Shown: one piece after another, positions 13,532 to 42,400 of the stretch
How the letters are laid out: every line of letters begins with the position of its first letter
Position numbering within the stretch: position 1 is the first letter of the stretch
Assembly: GCA_034190875.2 (NCBI GenBank)
Contig: CM067349.1
Span: 9,189,933-9,253,932, forward strand
Reading direction: 5' to 3'
DNA length: 64,000 bases
Source of the DNA: Urechis unicinctus
Lineage: Eukaryota; Annelida; Polychaeta; Xenopneusta; Urechidae
Program-made: the position numbers and the translations under genes
The notes under the pieces: model-generated
The model's input: only the letters and a program-made list of their open reading frames with translations
What the model was told of the DNA's origin: nothing
Database searches by the model: none

Positions 13532-13830
13532 ACTGCAATTCCATCTTACACTGACCAAATGCAATTCCATCTTACATCGACTACATCGACTAACTGCAAT
13601 TCCATGCAATGCCAAATGCAATCTTAACTGCAATTCCATCTTACACCAAATGCAATGCCATCTTTACATCGAACTGCTCCAACTGACCAATGCAATCCAT
13701 CTTACATACTGCAATTCCACCAAATGCAATGCCATCTTACATCGACTAACTGCAAAGCCATCTTACATAAACCAAATGCAATGCCATCTTATAAAGACCA
13801 ACAGCAATCTCGCTCACTGATACATAAGAG
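13532..13830. repeat. 26-bp minisatellite, right block
   Basis: Continuation of the array at 7610-8004, with units such as gcaattccatcttacatcga. The right block is more scrambled, with truncated and rearranged units, for example around 13590-13690. Confidence 0.8.
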
Positions 13831-13859
13831 ACATTATCATTTTACTTCCATTTAAACTA

Positions 13860-16280
13860 AATCAATCTTCATTAACACATAAAGCTGTGATATATACATG
13901 CAACATAATTCAACACTGAAGACTCAGCAAGTGTAGGTCGGACCTTGTGGCAAAGCGAGTGTTAAGGGCATGTTACACATGGACAATGTTAACCAAGTTT
14001 GAGCAGAATAACATGACCACAAAGTACACCAGCTGCTACAAGAACAAAACCACCCAGCCAATATTCTTATGTACACATAGAATAAGACCACACACTACGG
14101 CCTTGGTTAGTTCATCATCATAGCCTCTGACCTATTGGCCCTAAAGTAAAGTTTTGAAAAATATTACTGAAAATTGATTTGTATTCAGCCAGTTGATCTT
14201 GACAATGTTATAATTACTGATTTCTTTGATCCACCGTAGGTGTGCATAAAGGGAATAAACACTACGACACACAATACATACAATAAATATAGTACCAAAT
14301 AATCCAAATGGGTGCTTGTGGAAGGGGGTTGTCAAGGGGGAAGGGGTGTGTTTTCATACACCACCAAGGTCCAGCAGTTTCAAAGCAGGTAAGGAAATGG
14401 AAACATCACCCGAACATATATGGAATGCTGGTTGATTAGGTAAAGCTCACATGGGGTTTTCAAACCAGCCCCTCCCACCTATCCGGCCCACTAACCTATT
14501 ACATCTTATTTGTCCTAATTTTAATGTGGTTAATTTGATTATCATAGTACAGTTGTTTATGTTAGGCATACCTAGATTAACTGTGATTATTGTCTAAACA
14601 ATCGATTAGGTATAAATAATGGTTTCTGATTGCCGACCACAACAATTCACAGCCAACACATTCTTATTAACTATGAGCAAAAGCTATAAAATGGAGGAAC
14701 ACAAATTGCATAATGACTTAAAATCCAATATTACCATGTTTGTTTTGTAAACATCCATGATGCATGAATATTTTGTAACTCACAGGTTAACAATTATTTA
14801 TAATTGTTTAAGTACAAATATTCATAATATATATTACAAAGAATACGAAATAAAAATTACATGTTTCATGTGCCTTTCACTGTAAAGGGGCTACCATGAA
14901 GGGTTAATGACAAGGAAGGCCAATAACAATCCATTTTAAATTAAGGTTAATATTACTCATTACTCATACATCGACAGTGTACAACCTTCACTGGGGTCAT
15001 GAGGACAACGATATCATTGCAAAAACGATACAACATCAAGGATCAAGTGAACAATTGGTATATTATTCCAAGAATTTGAAGAAGGCAATCTTCAAATAGT
15101 GTTACAATCACAGTGGCACATAGATGGACAAATGGGACATGTATAAGAGACTTGTACAAAAATACAAATTTCAAAATAGGAAGAGAAGAATACAGAGTGT
15201 GGGTTTGTACAATGGGTGTGTAATTAACACAGGTAGCAATCAACAAGAGGAAAATGACTATAAAGTCATGGGAAGCAATATAACCTATTAAGGCATGGTA
15301 GGATATTTCCATGGACTAAGTGGGATCAATATTACTCCAATACACACATAAGTTTTATCGAGTAGTAATTTTAATGTGAATATAAACATTGATCACGGAA
15401 TACCTGTGCTTTCCACTACATGTGAGTGTTCTTCTGAGATGAACCTAGATTTACGCACAGTTCATTCTGGATGAAGAGAAAGAATACAGAGAGTGTGGGG
15501 TGTGTAATTAACACAGGTAGCAATCAACAAGAGGAAAATGACTATAAAGTCATGTGGTCCCATCAGTGTAATTATCTGAAGCAATATAACATATTAAGGC
15601 ATGGTAGGATATTTCCATGGACTAAGTGGGATCAATATTACTCCAATACACACATAAGTTTTATCGAGTAGCATTTTAACGCACAGTGAATATAAACATT
15701 GATCACGGAATCATACCTGTGCTTTCCACTACATGTGAGTCTAATGCATGTTCTTCTGAGATGAACCTAGATTTAGACCATAAATACATCACATAGTTTA
15801 GCTTCATAAAGCTCCAGGCCGCCATTATGTATACGCAAACACCTGTATAACATCTTCACATCACACTTCATCAAGGAACCGATGTAGTCATTGCAATACC
15901 CTATGTAACTGCACAGTTCATCTGGATGAGCAAACCAACAACAACAAAACTGATGATTTGATACGCTTAAAATTGTTCACAATGAGCCTTTAACAAATTT
16001 GAGATCAGAATGGAAGATAGCAATCCCAATCTATCAGTCAGTAATCTGCGTGTCCTCACACATCATATCTTCTATTTGATACTCAGTTCAGGAACTCGTA
16101 GGAAACCAAAATGCCCAAAATTGGTGGTCATGAAACTTTTGATTCTGGGGCATCATGGGTGCATTTCTTTTGTTAAAATCAATGATCATTTGCTATGCTT
16201 GATCAAATATTCTTGACTACTAGTGATTTTGAGCACAGCAGAGTGAATTCATCAGCAAGGTGTGAATTGGGCCAAACCAT
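13860..16280 (-). other. 3' flank / possible 3' UTR of ceramide synthase
   Basis: No coding block is supported between the minisatellite and the ceramide synthase stop codon. On the minus strand this is the downstream flank of that gene and may contain its 3' untranslated region. I did not find a convincing AATAAA close to the stop, so the transcript end is unresolved. A direct duplication lies at 15181-15774. Confidence 0.4.
15181..15774. repeat. Direct duplication, two copies
   Basis: Copy one (about 15181-15454) and copy two (about 15476-15774) share long exact segments, including gtgtgtaattaacacaggta, gcaatcaacaagaggaaaat, catggactaagtgggatcaa and cttctgagatgaacctagat. Copy one lacks a short segment that is present in copy two after the shared actataaagtcatg, so the copies differ by indels as well as substitutions. 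Confidence 0.85.
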
Positions 16281-31483
<15,203 letters not shown>

Positions 31484-31543
31484 GGCGAGTATTTCTTCTC
31501 GTTGGCCGCGTGAGATGCCGAGAACAACAACGTGAACTTGTCC
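31484..31543. promoter_or_regulatory. Compact divergent promoter, CERS / RPL27
   Basis: The ceramide synthase ATG ends at 31483 (minus). A pyrimidine tract tccttttccg at 31541-31550 (plus) has the form of a ribosomal-protein 5' TOP start. Only about 60 bases separate them, so a single short GC-containing stretch (cgttggccgcgtgagatgcc) must serve both genes. No TATA box is evident, which fits TOP promoters in general. The plus-strand start itself is inferred. Confidence 0.6.
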
Positions 31544-31959
31544 TTTTCCGGTCTAGAGCCAAGTGTTTAGAGGTGGGGATATAAGAATTTATTGGTAAAT
31601 CCAGTCGAATCTCTATCATACTTCATCATCATCATTGATAGTTTAAATAATACGATTCAAAGAGATCCCTTCCATGTTTTAAGCGTACGGTCGATGAACT
31701 GTTTCTAACTGTTTTGTTAAAACTTGGTATGTGACGGGTACTGGTGATCTGACAGATCCTTTTGGTTCTTTGGGATCCCCTAACCACATGTTGAATATAG
31801 AATGAAATACCATTCGATTTATGAAGTAACGTGAATATAGCGTCATTGTCTCCAATGGCTAAGCATTTGTGATGTTCACGATATTTGTTATGTTTAACAA
31901 TGTGATCCCGAAGTTCCATGTTATACTCATTTTCATTAAATTCATTTTCAGACCCCAAG

Positions 31960-34222
31960 ATGGGCAAGTTTATGAAATCGGGTAAAGTGGTTCTGGTGCT
32001 AGCTGGACGTTATGCTGGCAAGAAGGCTATCATTGTGAAGGTGAGAATTAACTTCATGCTTACCATTAAACACCAAGCTGTCTTACCTTGAAGATTCTGT
32101 GTAAAATATTTCGAAAATTATGGGGGGTAGCATGGGAGCCATCCACCCTATGAGGTAGGTATTACCATATAAGAATCATTGACAAAATGTTACGTAGTGA
32201 AATTCGGAAGGCAATATATTTTTGAGCACAGCGACTATCATTGTCAACGAAAACAACCATGACCCCAAAATGTCGTAGAAGTGAACTTTTCCAAATTTGC
32301 CTGGCTGGATTCAATCGTTTGACAAAATCTCACAAGGGAACTTTCTTAACTAGTTTATAAACATTCATACATGTGAAAATTCATTCTTCATATTTACATT
32401 TTGTGTGTATCTTGTATGATAGCTTTGCCTTGATTGTTGCAGAACATCCTGCTGGGCTAGTCCAGTACCAAAAAACAATCTCTTTATGATACAATATAGC
32501 TAATCACTACTATAATATTTCCCTCAGTCTGTTTAGTTTTGTATTGCTTAAATATGACTGCACGTGTCTTTAATGAAATCATGCGCTGAAACCTTTTTAT
32601 TTCTACAAAATCAAACAGATAACCCTGCATTGTGAAATAAACAGGAATTTGGCTCACCCACAATCAGGACTGTTCCATACAATGCCCACCACTTAACCCT
32701 ATACTTGCCCTGCCATAAGATTCCAGACTAAATGAAGCTAAATGTGGCTTGTAACTTTCAGTTAATTTTTTAAGTTTTCATCTTTATTTCCATCACAGAG
32801 TTAATGTTTTCATTGTGATGGCCTAAGTTGACAAAACAATGTGTGCTTTGAGAAGTGTTCTGTTGTCTCCATCTATTGTGTGATGTTATGATTATTCATT
32901 TGGATGTTGAGTTAGACCATGACTCATGTTTTGTCTGAATTAACAAGTCTGTCACAGTCCACTGAACAAATGCTGTCCCACCATTTTTTGTTTGAAGTTT
33001 CAAACAGACATTTATCTGTTTATGTGTGATTTGTCAGAATAAGTAGTATGCTATATTTTAATTTTCATTCATCCTTTACTTCCCAGCATTTTTATTAACA
33101 CCATACATAAACTTAGCCATCCACAGTGATATCATATCCTCAATGATCCATCCAAACACAGCCATACCTAAGGATCACTTTACTGAAATACATGTACGAA
33201 TCCTGGAATGCTTACTAATTTGTTGTTGTTGCTGTGATTACGCAGAACTACGATGATGGGTCATCAGACAAACAGTATGGACATGCTTTGGTTGCTGGTA
33301 TTTCACGCTATCCGCGTAAAGTAACCAAGCGTATGGGCAAGAAGAAGATCAAGCAGAGGTCAAAGGTCAAGTCCTTCCTCAAAGTTGTAAACTTCAACCA
33401 CCTCATGCCCACAAGGTGTGTACATATGTAATTCCTTCATGTGTTGTCTTAGGTATAATTGAAGGTTGTTTTATGTTGTTGTTTTTATGATGCATTCTTG
33501 TATTGTTTATTATGTTTAATTCGCTCAATTGATATACTGTGTGTTCTGTTGCAGGTACTCTGTTGATGTTAACTTTGACAAGCAGGTCGTCAACAAGGAT
33601 GCTTTCCGTGACCCCGCTCTCAGGAAGAAGGCCAGGAGCGACATCAAGTCCAGATTTGAAGAGAGGTATATACAAATTATATTACTGATCGCATCAATGT
33701 GCATGGAAGTAAGATTATAATCCTGCTGGTCTCACATGAACTAGCATTTGATAGTTGGAGGAAGTGAAGTTGGGTTGTTTGTTTTTTTACTCGGCGGATT
33801 CTTTTGTTTTAGAGAAAATATAACTCCTGGCTCCTTTTCAATTTTGTGAGCCCGTTTAAAAAAGTATAATTGGTCATGGCTTTATAACTGCGCTCATAAT
33901 ACCATTAGTTTGCCTATGGCTTTATAACTGTGCTCGCAATACCATTAGTTTGCCTATGGCGTTATAACTGCGCTGCAATACCATTAGTTTGCCCATGGGT
34001 TTATAACTGTGCTTGCAATACCATTAGTTTGCCCATGGCTTTATCACTGCCTTTGTGAAGTGACATTGAGTTCTACAGGTAATCTAATACTGCTTTATGA
34101 TTGTCAGTTACCTTGCCGTTTTTCTTTTTACTTAATCTGAAGACAAATTTACCATTTGTTTTGTTGTGTACAGATACAAGACTGGCAAGAACAGGTGGTT
34201 TTTCCAGAAGCTTCGATTCTAA
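31960..34222 (+). CDS. RPL27: 60S ribosomal protein L27 (eL27), complete
   Basis: Structural protein of the large ribosomal subunit. Coding exons: 31960-32040, 33246-33415, 33555-33665 and 34174-34222, all with GT-AG borders. Phases close to give 136 aa, the standard animal length. Recognisable blocks are [59 protein letters not shown] and the invariant end [13 protein letters not shown] noncoding first exon probably begins at the pyrimidine tract near 31543 and ends about 31574 (tttagag|gtgggg), joining at the ttttcag|accccaag acceptor just before the ATG. AATAAA lies 20 bases after the stop. No box C/D or H/ACA snoRNA could be recognised by eye in the introns. Confidence 0.97.
33876..34055. 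repeat. 46-bp tandem repeat in L27 intron
   Basis: About four copies of atggctttataactgygct followed by gcaataccattagtttgcc, with minor substitutions, in the last intron of the L27 gene. Confidence 0.85.
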
Positions 34223-34241
34223 ACCTATGTTAAACTTCTCC

Positions 34242-34247
34242 AATAAA
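34242..34247 (+). promoter_or_regulatory. L27 polyadenylation signal
   Basis: Canonical AATAAA twenty bases after the L27 stop codon. The very short 3' UTR is usual for ribosomal protein genes. Confidence 0.85.
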
Positions 34248-34269
34248 GTCTACTACACCTGGCATTTGC

Positions 34270-36400
34270 TTGTCTCTCTGTGGCTCAGGGATAGTTATAT
34301 GATACAAGCTTCTCTCATAATTGTAAGGTGAAACTGGCGTATCTGGGTTGTCAATCCAAATTTATGGGATGAAAATCAACCATGTTTGCAGGCAGATGAC
34401 TACCGCCATAAAGTGTGTGTAGAAAATGAAACCATTAACTAAACTAGCTCAAATGTAAGCAGAAAAATGTTAGGTGTTTTGTTATTCCTGTCTGCAAGAA
34501 TATCTGCTATATTAGTTAAACCTATGTACATAATGTGCTGCAAAACACTGGCTAAATTGCTAGCTTCATCTTAAAAGGTTGATCCTGCTGAATGTGGCCT
34601 GACCTAACGTTAGAAACGTGTTCATTGATCGATGCTCTCCTTCCTGTTGACCCCATGAAGCAAACCAATGGTGCAAATTATAATTAGATCATGTTACAAT
34701 TTATGATAATGTGATGCATTAAGTATTACCAACTTGTTATATGGGCACAGTATAATGTTTTTCACTTTCAAAGACCAGATGCTATAAAGACTGGCAGATG
34801 ATTACAATGGTTAAACACATGATACCTATCAGTACATGCTGAACACCATGGAAGTCATTATATAACACCCAACTAGCTCACTACAGCATTTCAACACATT
34901 GAGATTTTGGCATTTTGAATATTTTTATTTTTAATCACCATTCAGAAATGTGATAAAACAATGCAGTCTGCCAATAACAAACAATTGGGAATATCTATGG
35001 TGTGAAGCATACACCAACTTAGTGTGATATTGTGAAAGTTGAAAGATACAAGGAATGCATGTCCCCAGTAACTTAAATCTCTCCATCTTGTACATAAATG
35101 ATGAGAGACCTGTTCCAGTCCTTGTTCACAGAATATAAAGAGCACAATAAATTACACGACCTGTTACTATTTAACTATAATAACTTTACATTCAAAGAAA
35201 TGCTGTAAATGCATCACCAAATAACTAAAACATAAATAAATGTATTATTATGGTAACTAACAGAAATAAAATTCCCTGAATAATTAACATTCATACATGC
35301 ATATTCATGAATCAAATTAAGTGATAGATATGTTTCAAAACACCATCATAGCAGACTATATATAACAATAAATTACATGACCTGTTACTTTTCAACTATA
35401 ATTACTATATTTTAAAAGTCTACATACAAAGAAATGCTGTAAATGGATCATCAACAAACAAAAGCATAAATAAATGTATTGTACTTACAGTGACTAGCAT
35501 GAATTTCATAAACATGGGCTGAACAGAAATAAAATTGCCTACTGAATAATTGACATTCATACATGCACACAGTCTAGGTCCCCATTCCCTTGAGACCCCA
35601 CATCCTGACTGGCACAGCTCTCACTGGCTCTGAGGCGGTGGAGAGAAGTGAACCCCAGAGTCGAGGGATGTAGACTAACATGCACATACATGAATCAAAT
35701 AAATTAAGTGATAGAGACATGTTTTAATACACTGACGTAGCGGACAGGTGCTGAAGCAGCCGTGCATCCACCCCACAAAAATTAATACCCCCTGCTCCTC
35801 ATAAACTCCTGCTACAACATCAATACAAGGACACTTCATATCTCCTAGAAATATCACTGTAGATCCATGTGCTTCACCAAATCATGATAGCAATCCTGGC
35901 ATTCATGGTCACATGCTTCTAACATGAACAGTTTCATGAAAAAATCACATCATTAATTATAAGAAAATCAACATCAAGTCTTGTGATATATTAATAATTA
36001 TGAACATTCAAATACACTGATATCATATACCAGTTACAACAGTAAGACTAGATGTCTTATGGTGCAGGCATCCCACTTATATTGTGGCTAGGGAAATATC
36101 TTACACAGAATATTGTTCACTAGATCATCAATTTACACCTTTAAATTGCCATCATAAAAGATGACAGGACCCGTCTTAAAAAAATATGATAAAGTGTAAA
36201 TATCTTATAATGTAATAATATCGGAAATTCCAATACCAACTTGTTCCTGACTTCCAGTAAAGCTAGTGAGACAAATTGCTTTTATATACGAAGCGTTCTG
36301 CCCCCAGTGTCAGTTGGACAACTGCTCACTTCCACTGCAAGTTCCCTAGCATCAAGTTGCTTTTGATTCACAGTATTGGTGTCTATATGTTCATGTCCAC
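34270..36400. other. Convergent intergenic region
   Basis: Lies between the 3' ends of L27 (plus) and the ABCB6-type gene (minus). No coding block is supported. A minus-strand AATAAA at 34929-34924 could end a long ABCB6 3' UTR. The region contains an old duplication at 35145-35745. Confidence 0.45.
35145..35745. repeat. Diverged direct duplication
   Basis: Two copies (about 35145-35350 and 35369-35745) share acctgttact, caaagaaatgctgtaaatg, cataaataaatgtatt, acattcatacatgca and tgaatcaaat...ttaagtgatag. The second copy carries an extra segment near 35575-35675. Confidence 0.75.
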
Positions 36401-36408
36401 CAGGAAGC

Positions 36409-39400
36409 TCATTGTCTTTGTTTTCGGTTATGACATGTATCGGAATCATTCGAACCATTCTGTGTTTCCACGGAATCATTGCGTGTTTCCACAGAACCAT
36501 TCCTCTCACTGCACCCTGTGATTGATAGTTCTTCAGCACCTCCTTGCAGTCTGTTATATATTTGTACTTCTTTCTCCTTTGTTAGAACAGCAGGAATGTG
36601 ATCGGTGAATGCAGGTTGATCTGTCTGTTGATGGAGGACAGCTTGGTCAGAAGAGTCGTCACTGAGCTCAGCTGCCTCAGCCTGAAGCTGTTCATTCCAC
36701 ATCAGAGTGTATTCACCATTTCTGCTAAGTAATTCATCATGTCTGTAGTGAAAGCAAAATAGCAGAGGTCATGAATTAACAGCTTAATTTGCTCTGACAA
36801 ACATATGTTGTACAATTTAAACAATATTTATTCATGCAACAAATGTACAGCCACACTATTTATTGCAAACTTGTGCACATATAGAACAATGATACAAATA
36901 ACACAGTTAAATTGGGGAAATATACGATAAACAGACGAGTTTCCCCATTCAGGAAAAGCAGACATCAGTGAGTGTATGAAGCAAGCCTATATTGATGCCA
37001 CCATATTATAATGAAATGTTCCACATGAACAGATACAACACCATCCATGCATTCTCAACCCTTCATCCACAACATTCACTGATTTAGTTATTTTTGTTTG
37101 CTTTCTATTTGACAGACTAAGATCCACATTCACACCAGAGCACCTGTACGGTGCCGGCGACCCACCTGCCACGCTCTATGATCTCGCCTCCTTTCATTAC
37201 TAGGATCATGTTCGCGTTAATGATGGTAGAGAGTCGATGAGCTACGACGACTGTGGTCCTGTCCTGACACATGTTGGCCAGCGAACACTGGATATTTCTC
37301 TCTGTGCGGGTGTCTAAAGCAGACGTCGCCTGACAAGAACACATCATCCACTCAACTCAAAGCTGTACACCATGAGAGCTAATTCCGACCCGGTTGATGG
37401 GGTTGAATTGATGACCTTGTGGCTCACATACCTCGTCGAGGAGGACAATCTGCGGTGCCTTGAGCAGGGTACGTGCTATGGCCACCCTCTGTTTCTCACC
37501 CCCGCTCAGCTTAAGTCCACGCTCACCCACCTTAGTACCGTAACCTTCAAACCACAGAGATCAAACAATGGGAAACATTAAGTCTGTGTTGCCAAGGGCT
37601 TTAGAATTTGATCACTAGTTCATCATCAAGTCAACTGTTGGTGAACAGGATGGACCTGTAACTAGACAACAGCCTTTCTGCTTTTAAATCAACATCTGTG
37701 GCATAGTCCATACCATGCAGTCTCAACTAGCACATCACAGACTAAGTTCGCCCACACCTCCACATCAAAGAGAAAATCCACTGTGGTACCAATAAGGTGC
37801 TCATATCTCGTCCTTACCTGTGGGTAATGATATTATTTTGTTGTGAATGTCAGCTGCTTTGGCTGCTGTTTCTATCTCATCATCTGTAGCAGTCACTCTT
37901 CCATAGCGGATGTTATAACTGCAATGTCAAATTGACCCAAGTACCATGTCAATAAATTGCAACAATATCGGACGTTAAAACATCCAAGTAATTCCTAATC
38001 TTATGTAGCAACAATCACTATTACTAGTACTTTGTATAGATTAACAACCTGACATCGTCGTTAAATAGCACTGTGTCCTGGGGTACAACACCTATCTTGT
38101 CTCTTACTGACTTCTGTTTAACCTGCAATCATAAAACACCTCATACATTACAACCATCATTGACCATCCTGTATAACAAATGTAGTCCACGTCATTTCAC
38201 GGGAATATTACTGCCTTGAAAGCTGCACAAGTATTGGTTGCTATCATGCTATCATAAGCAATCAATGTTTGCGAAAACAAGTGTTGAAATAGTTGACTTA
38301 TGAAGTTGAAATAAGTTGATACTTTTTGGATATCTTGTTGGTCTATGAGGATGGATCCTGATTGTACATCATAGAACCTGAGAATCAATCGTATGATGGT
38401 GCTTTTACCGCCTCCAGACGGTCCTACCAGAGCATACACCTGCCCTGGTGGCACGGTGAAGTTCACATGCTTCAATATAGGGGTGCTGAAAACAACAGAC
38501 ATCACGTGATCACAATCTTCTTCCCCTCTGGATGGGATATTCTGCACGAGATTGTTTCCAAGTGATCCAATTCTTCAGAAGATCGCAACGGAGAACTTAC
38601 TGCTCATTGTAGTAGAAGGAAACATCTTTGAACTCGATCTGACCTTTGCTGACCTCTAGCACTTGGGCATTAGGTTCATCAACTACTTCCTGTTTGACGG
38701 AAAGAATATCAAACATATTCTCCATGTCCACAAAAGCTTGCTGAAGCTGCCTAGTGTAGTAATGTAAGCACAAGATCATTAATATTCGGCAGAAATTATT
38801 TACCAATATTATAGAGGCCCCTCCTCTTCCTTCTTAATACCACATCAGATGTATCAGTAAGTCAATATGTATAAACAAACTTTATCTTAAGAAGCAATGA
38901 GTATCAAAATACAATAAAGACGTATCGTTAATTAATCCCCAGTGATTCCAACGTTACACCAATCCACGCACCTGTAAATCATCCCGAGCATGTTGAGTGG
39001 AGCATACATCTGGGCCACATATGAAGCAAATAAGATGTAGTCTCCCACGGTGAAGTCACCTTCATACACATACCAGGCACAGAGCAGCGAGCCCCCCAGC
39101 AGACCAAGACTCATCATAGCCTGCTGCAGGAAGTTGAGTAGGTTCATGGTGGCATTCACCAGCCACTCAGCGGCCTGTGAATAGCAACAGGAAATAAAGA
39201 GAAGGGATGAAGAGAGTAGGGAAGAGAATACAAAATCAAGATTGATTTGGACAAATGAATAAGTGAGTTGCTAGCCGAGGTACACAAATCAAGAAGTTGA
39301 TCAGAAAATCATCCACGGAGACAAATAATAGCAGTTCAGATGAATGTTAAACAGCCTTCTCACCAGGTATTTGTCCACACTCTCTGCATAGCGTTTCACT

Positions 39401-42400
39401 TCAAAATCTTCAGCTGCATAATATTTCACCTGTTTTGAAATGAAAATCAACACAATGAGTATAATTGAGTCAGCTGCTGCTTCAGGCATCATCTGTATCC
39501 CCAAACATTAGTTGGTCCAGAATGTTTTTTTCACTCCCCATCTGACCACCTCCTATCCCTCATCAAACATTGAGTGGGCTAACAAACCAATAACAACGGA
39601 AATAGTACATCATACATTAGCATTAATACAGCTTGCCATCTGGAAACTGATTGCTGCCACATCCTCCTGGCTGTTTCTTTCAATTGAAATGAGCGTGTCA
39701 GTAGAGATGGTTTATCAAACGCAGCCTGACATGGTGTTCAATACTATCAGACCCCACTTTCTCACCCAATAAGCTGCTTGTAGTGTACTGCTGCAGTGCT
39801 TTTAAAAGAAGTGGCTGTGACACTATGTCAGCCATCAGTCGTGTCTGTCTCAATGTATTGGTTTCACACCTCATTGTTTAAGACGCCAGGTTTGTGATGT
39901 GGATACCACTCAGATTCGGGGTAAAAAAACAATCCTACAACTCATATATCTGTTAGCATGCGAGCTGAAACGTGGTGGTTTGCACAGCTAACAGAGAAGA
40001 TTTGGACTAAAATTATTTTGTTTCACAAACTGCTGCCCTTGTCCCATTCAATGGGGTTGGCAACATCAGCACATCATTCATTTTTTTAAATTTCTAGACA
40101 GCAGACAGTTGGGGTGAAATAGGGATGCAAACAAACAGGACCTGTGATTGATATTCATACAACAAGAAGACGAACACATGATATACTTACCGTTTCAAAG
40201 TTGAGAATCGAGTCGACACTGGCAGCACTCTTAGCGTTGTCCAGCTGGTTCATGTCCCTCCTGTACTTTGTCCTCCATTCACTGACAAGAACAGTCGATA
40301 CTGAACACAGATGGCGAGATGACTCAATGTCTCAGTCATGGAGCATTACTTGGATGATGCCAATCATTCCACACTGTACCGTTTAAGATATATTTGGTAT
40401 TGAAATTCATTAGGGAAGCTGTCTGGTACCACTGACATTCCAGCACACCTAGAACTGAGAACTGAGATTTGAAAGAGTTAAATAACAAGAGATGTTGTAT
40501 TCTAAAATCAGTATTTCACCAGCATATCCCAGCATTGTGAGGAAGATGATAAGTCCGATCCACACGTTGAAGACGGCCGTGAAGAAGATGATGGCGATGA
40601 GAATATCAGCAATCACAGGTAATAGATTAAACAGGACCTGGCTTAAAAACACACACACAATCACAGGTAATAGAATAAACAGGACCTGGCTTCACCACAC
40701 AAACACAATCACAGGTAACAGACTAAACAGGACCTGGCTTCACCACACAAACACAATCACAGGTAATAGATAAAACAGGACCTGGCTTCACCACACAAAC
40801 ACAATCACAGGTAACAGATTAAACAGGACCTGCCTTCAAAACACAAACACAATTACAGGTAATAGATTAAACAGGACCTGGCTTCACCACACAAACACAA
40901 TCACAGGTAATAGATTAAACAGGACCTGGCTTCACCACACAAACACAATCACAGGTAATAGATTAAACAGGACCTGGCTTCACCACACAAACACAATCAC
41001 AGGTAATAGATTAAACAGGACCTGGCTTCACCACACAAACACAATCACAGGAAATAGATTAAACAGGACCTGGCTTCAAAACACAATCACAGGTAATAGA
41101 ATAAACAGGACCTGTCTTCACCACACAAACGCACCACACAAACGCAATCACAGGTAATAGATTAAACAGGACCTGGCTTCACCACACAAACACAATCACA
41201 GGTAATAGACTAAACAAGACCTGGCTTCACCACACAAACACGATACTTCATGGTGGACATTGCCAGAGTGCATTTTGAGAAGCAATTGGCATTAAGGTAA
41301 CTGTATTATCCCAGCAGTGAAATGAAATGTTCAGGAAGCCAAAGGTGATCAGTTATACAGTTTATTGAGTTCAGTGTGGTGGCTTCAAGGCCTTTGTTAG
41401 ACCTTCAATAAAGTGGAAACTAAGCTTCTAATCCTTTCCTACTGCTAACAGTGTGGAGGGCCATCTTTGTCCTCACCTGAGGATGAGGTTGACACTGTTG
41501 ACTCCACGATCCATGACCCGCAACACTTCGCCTGTTTTCCTCTGTAGATGCCAACGAAGAGACAAACTGCCACAGCACAGACAACATCCATCCGTGAGAG
41601 CAGAAAGAGATCAACGCAAACCCTTGGTCAGTTTTTTACTTATATCTAACGGTGATAAATTGGTCTGTGAGTTCCTGATCACAATAGCAACCCAAATGTG
41701 GCATATTTCACTTTCAAGAGCTCATATTTATATCTTAATCTAATCAAATAAGAGTTTCAGAGGATGAACTTTATCTTGTATGCATTTTCTAGAGTGAAGT
41801 GTTGATGCTTACTGGTGTAGATGGTGGAATAGCTCGACTCTGAGTTTCCTGCGGGTATAACAGGACACGTTGAACCAGAGAAGACTCCTGAGTGAGCCCA
41901 GCCATCCTCGATTCCCTGAACACATTCCGCTCAACTCATTCAACAGTCATTGAAACCAAAGAGTGCAATTCAAATGTGCAAAATTCTACACAAGTTGCTA
42001 GCATTATGTTTACTGTATAGGGCAAATGTAATTCTAAATAATATGATTACATTTTATTCTTTCCCTCAGAGTATCAGTCCAAGAAGTTCAATGCAATTAT
42101 GTAATTCACAAATGTGAAAGTTCACAAGTGAAGGGTCAATTCAGATGATTACCGTGAAGTGTCTTCAAGAAGATATATATCAGGATATAATCCCAGCGGA
42201 ACTGGACACCTTGTATGATGAGCATAGTGGGTATTGAAGTGCCCACGATGGTGCTGTTTCCAATGGTGCTGTTTTCTTGCATTAATTCTGGTGCTCTTAT
42301 TGTCATACTGTCAACTGGACAAATCATAAAATAACTTGGTCAACTACCAACCAGAGAAATCATTATCAACCATCAGATATGGAATTTGTTCAATACAGGA

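Noticed and set aside
32041..34173. Intronic snoRNAs in the L27 gene
   Set aside because: Ribosomal protein introns often host them, but no paired box C and box D or clear H/ACA fold could be recognised by eye.
36276..36702. Overlapping plus- and minus-strand frames around the ABCB6 C-terminus
   Set aside because: Only the minus-strand frame ending at 36409 continues the transporter through a proper splice junction at 36742; the others are shadows.
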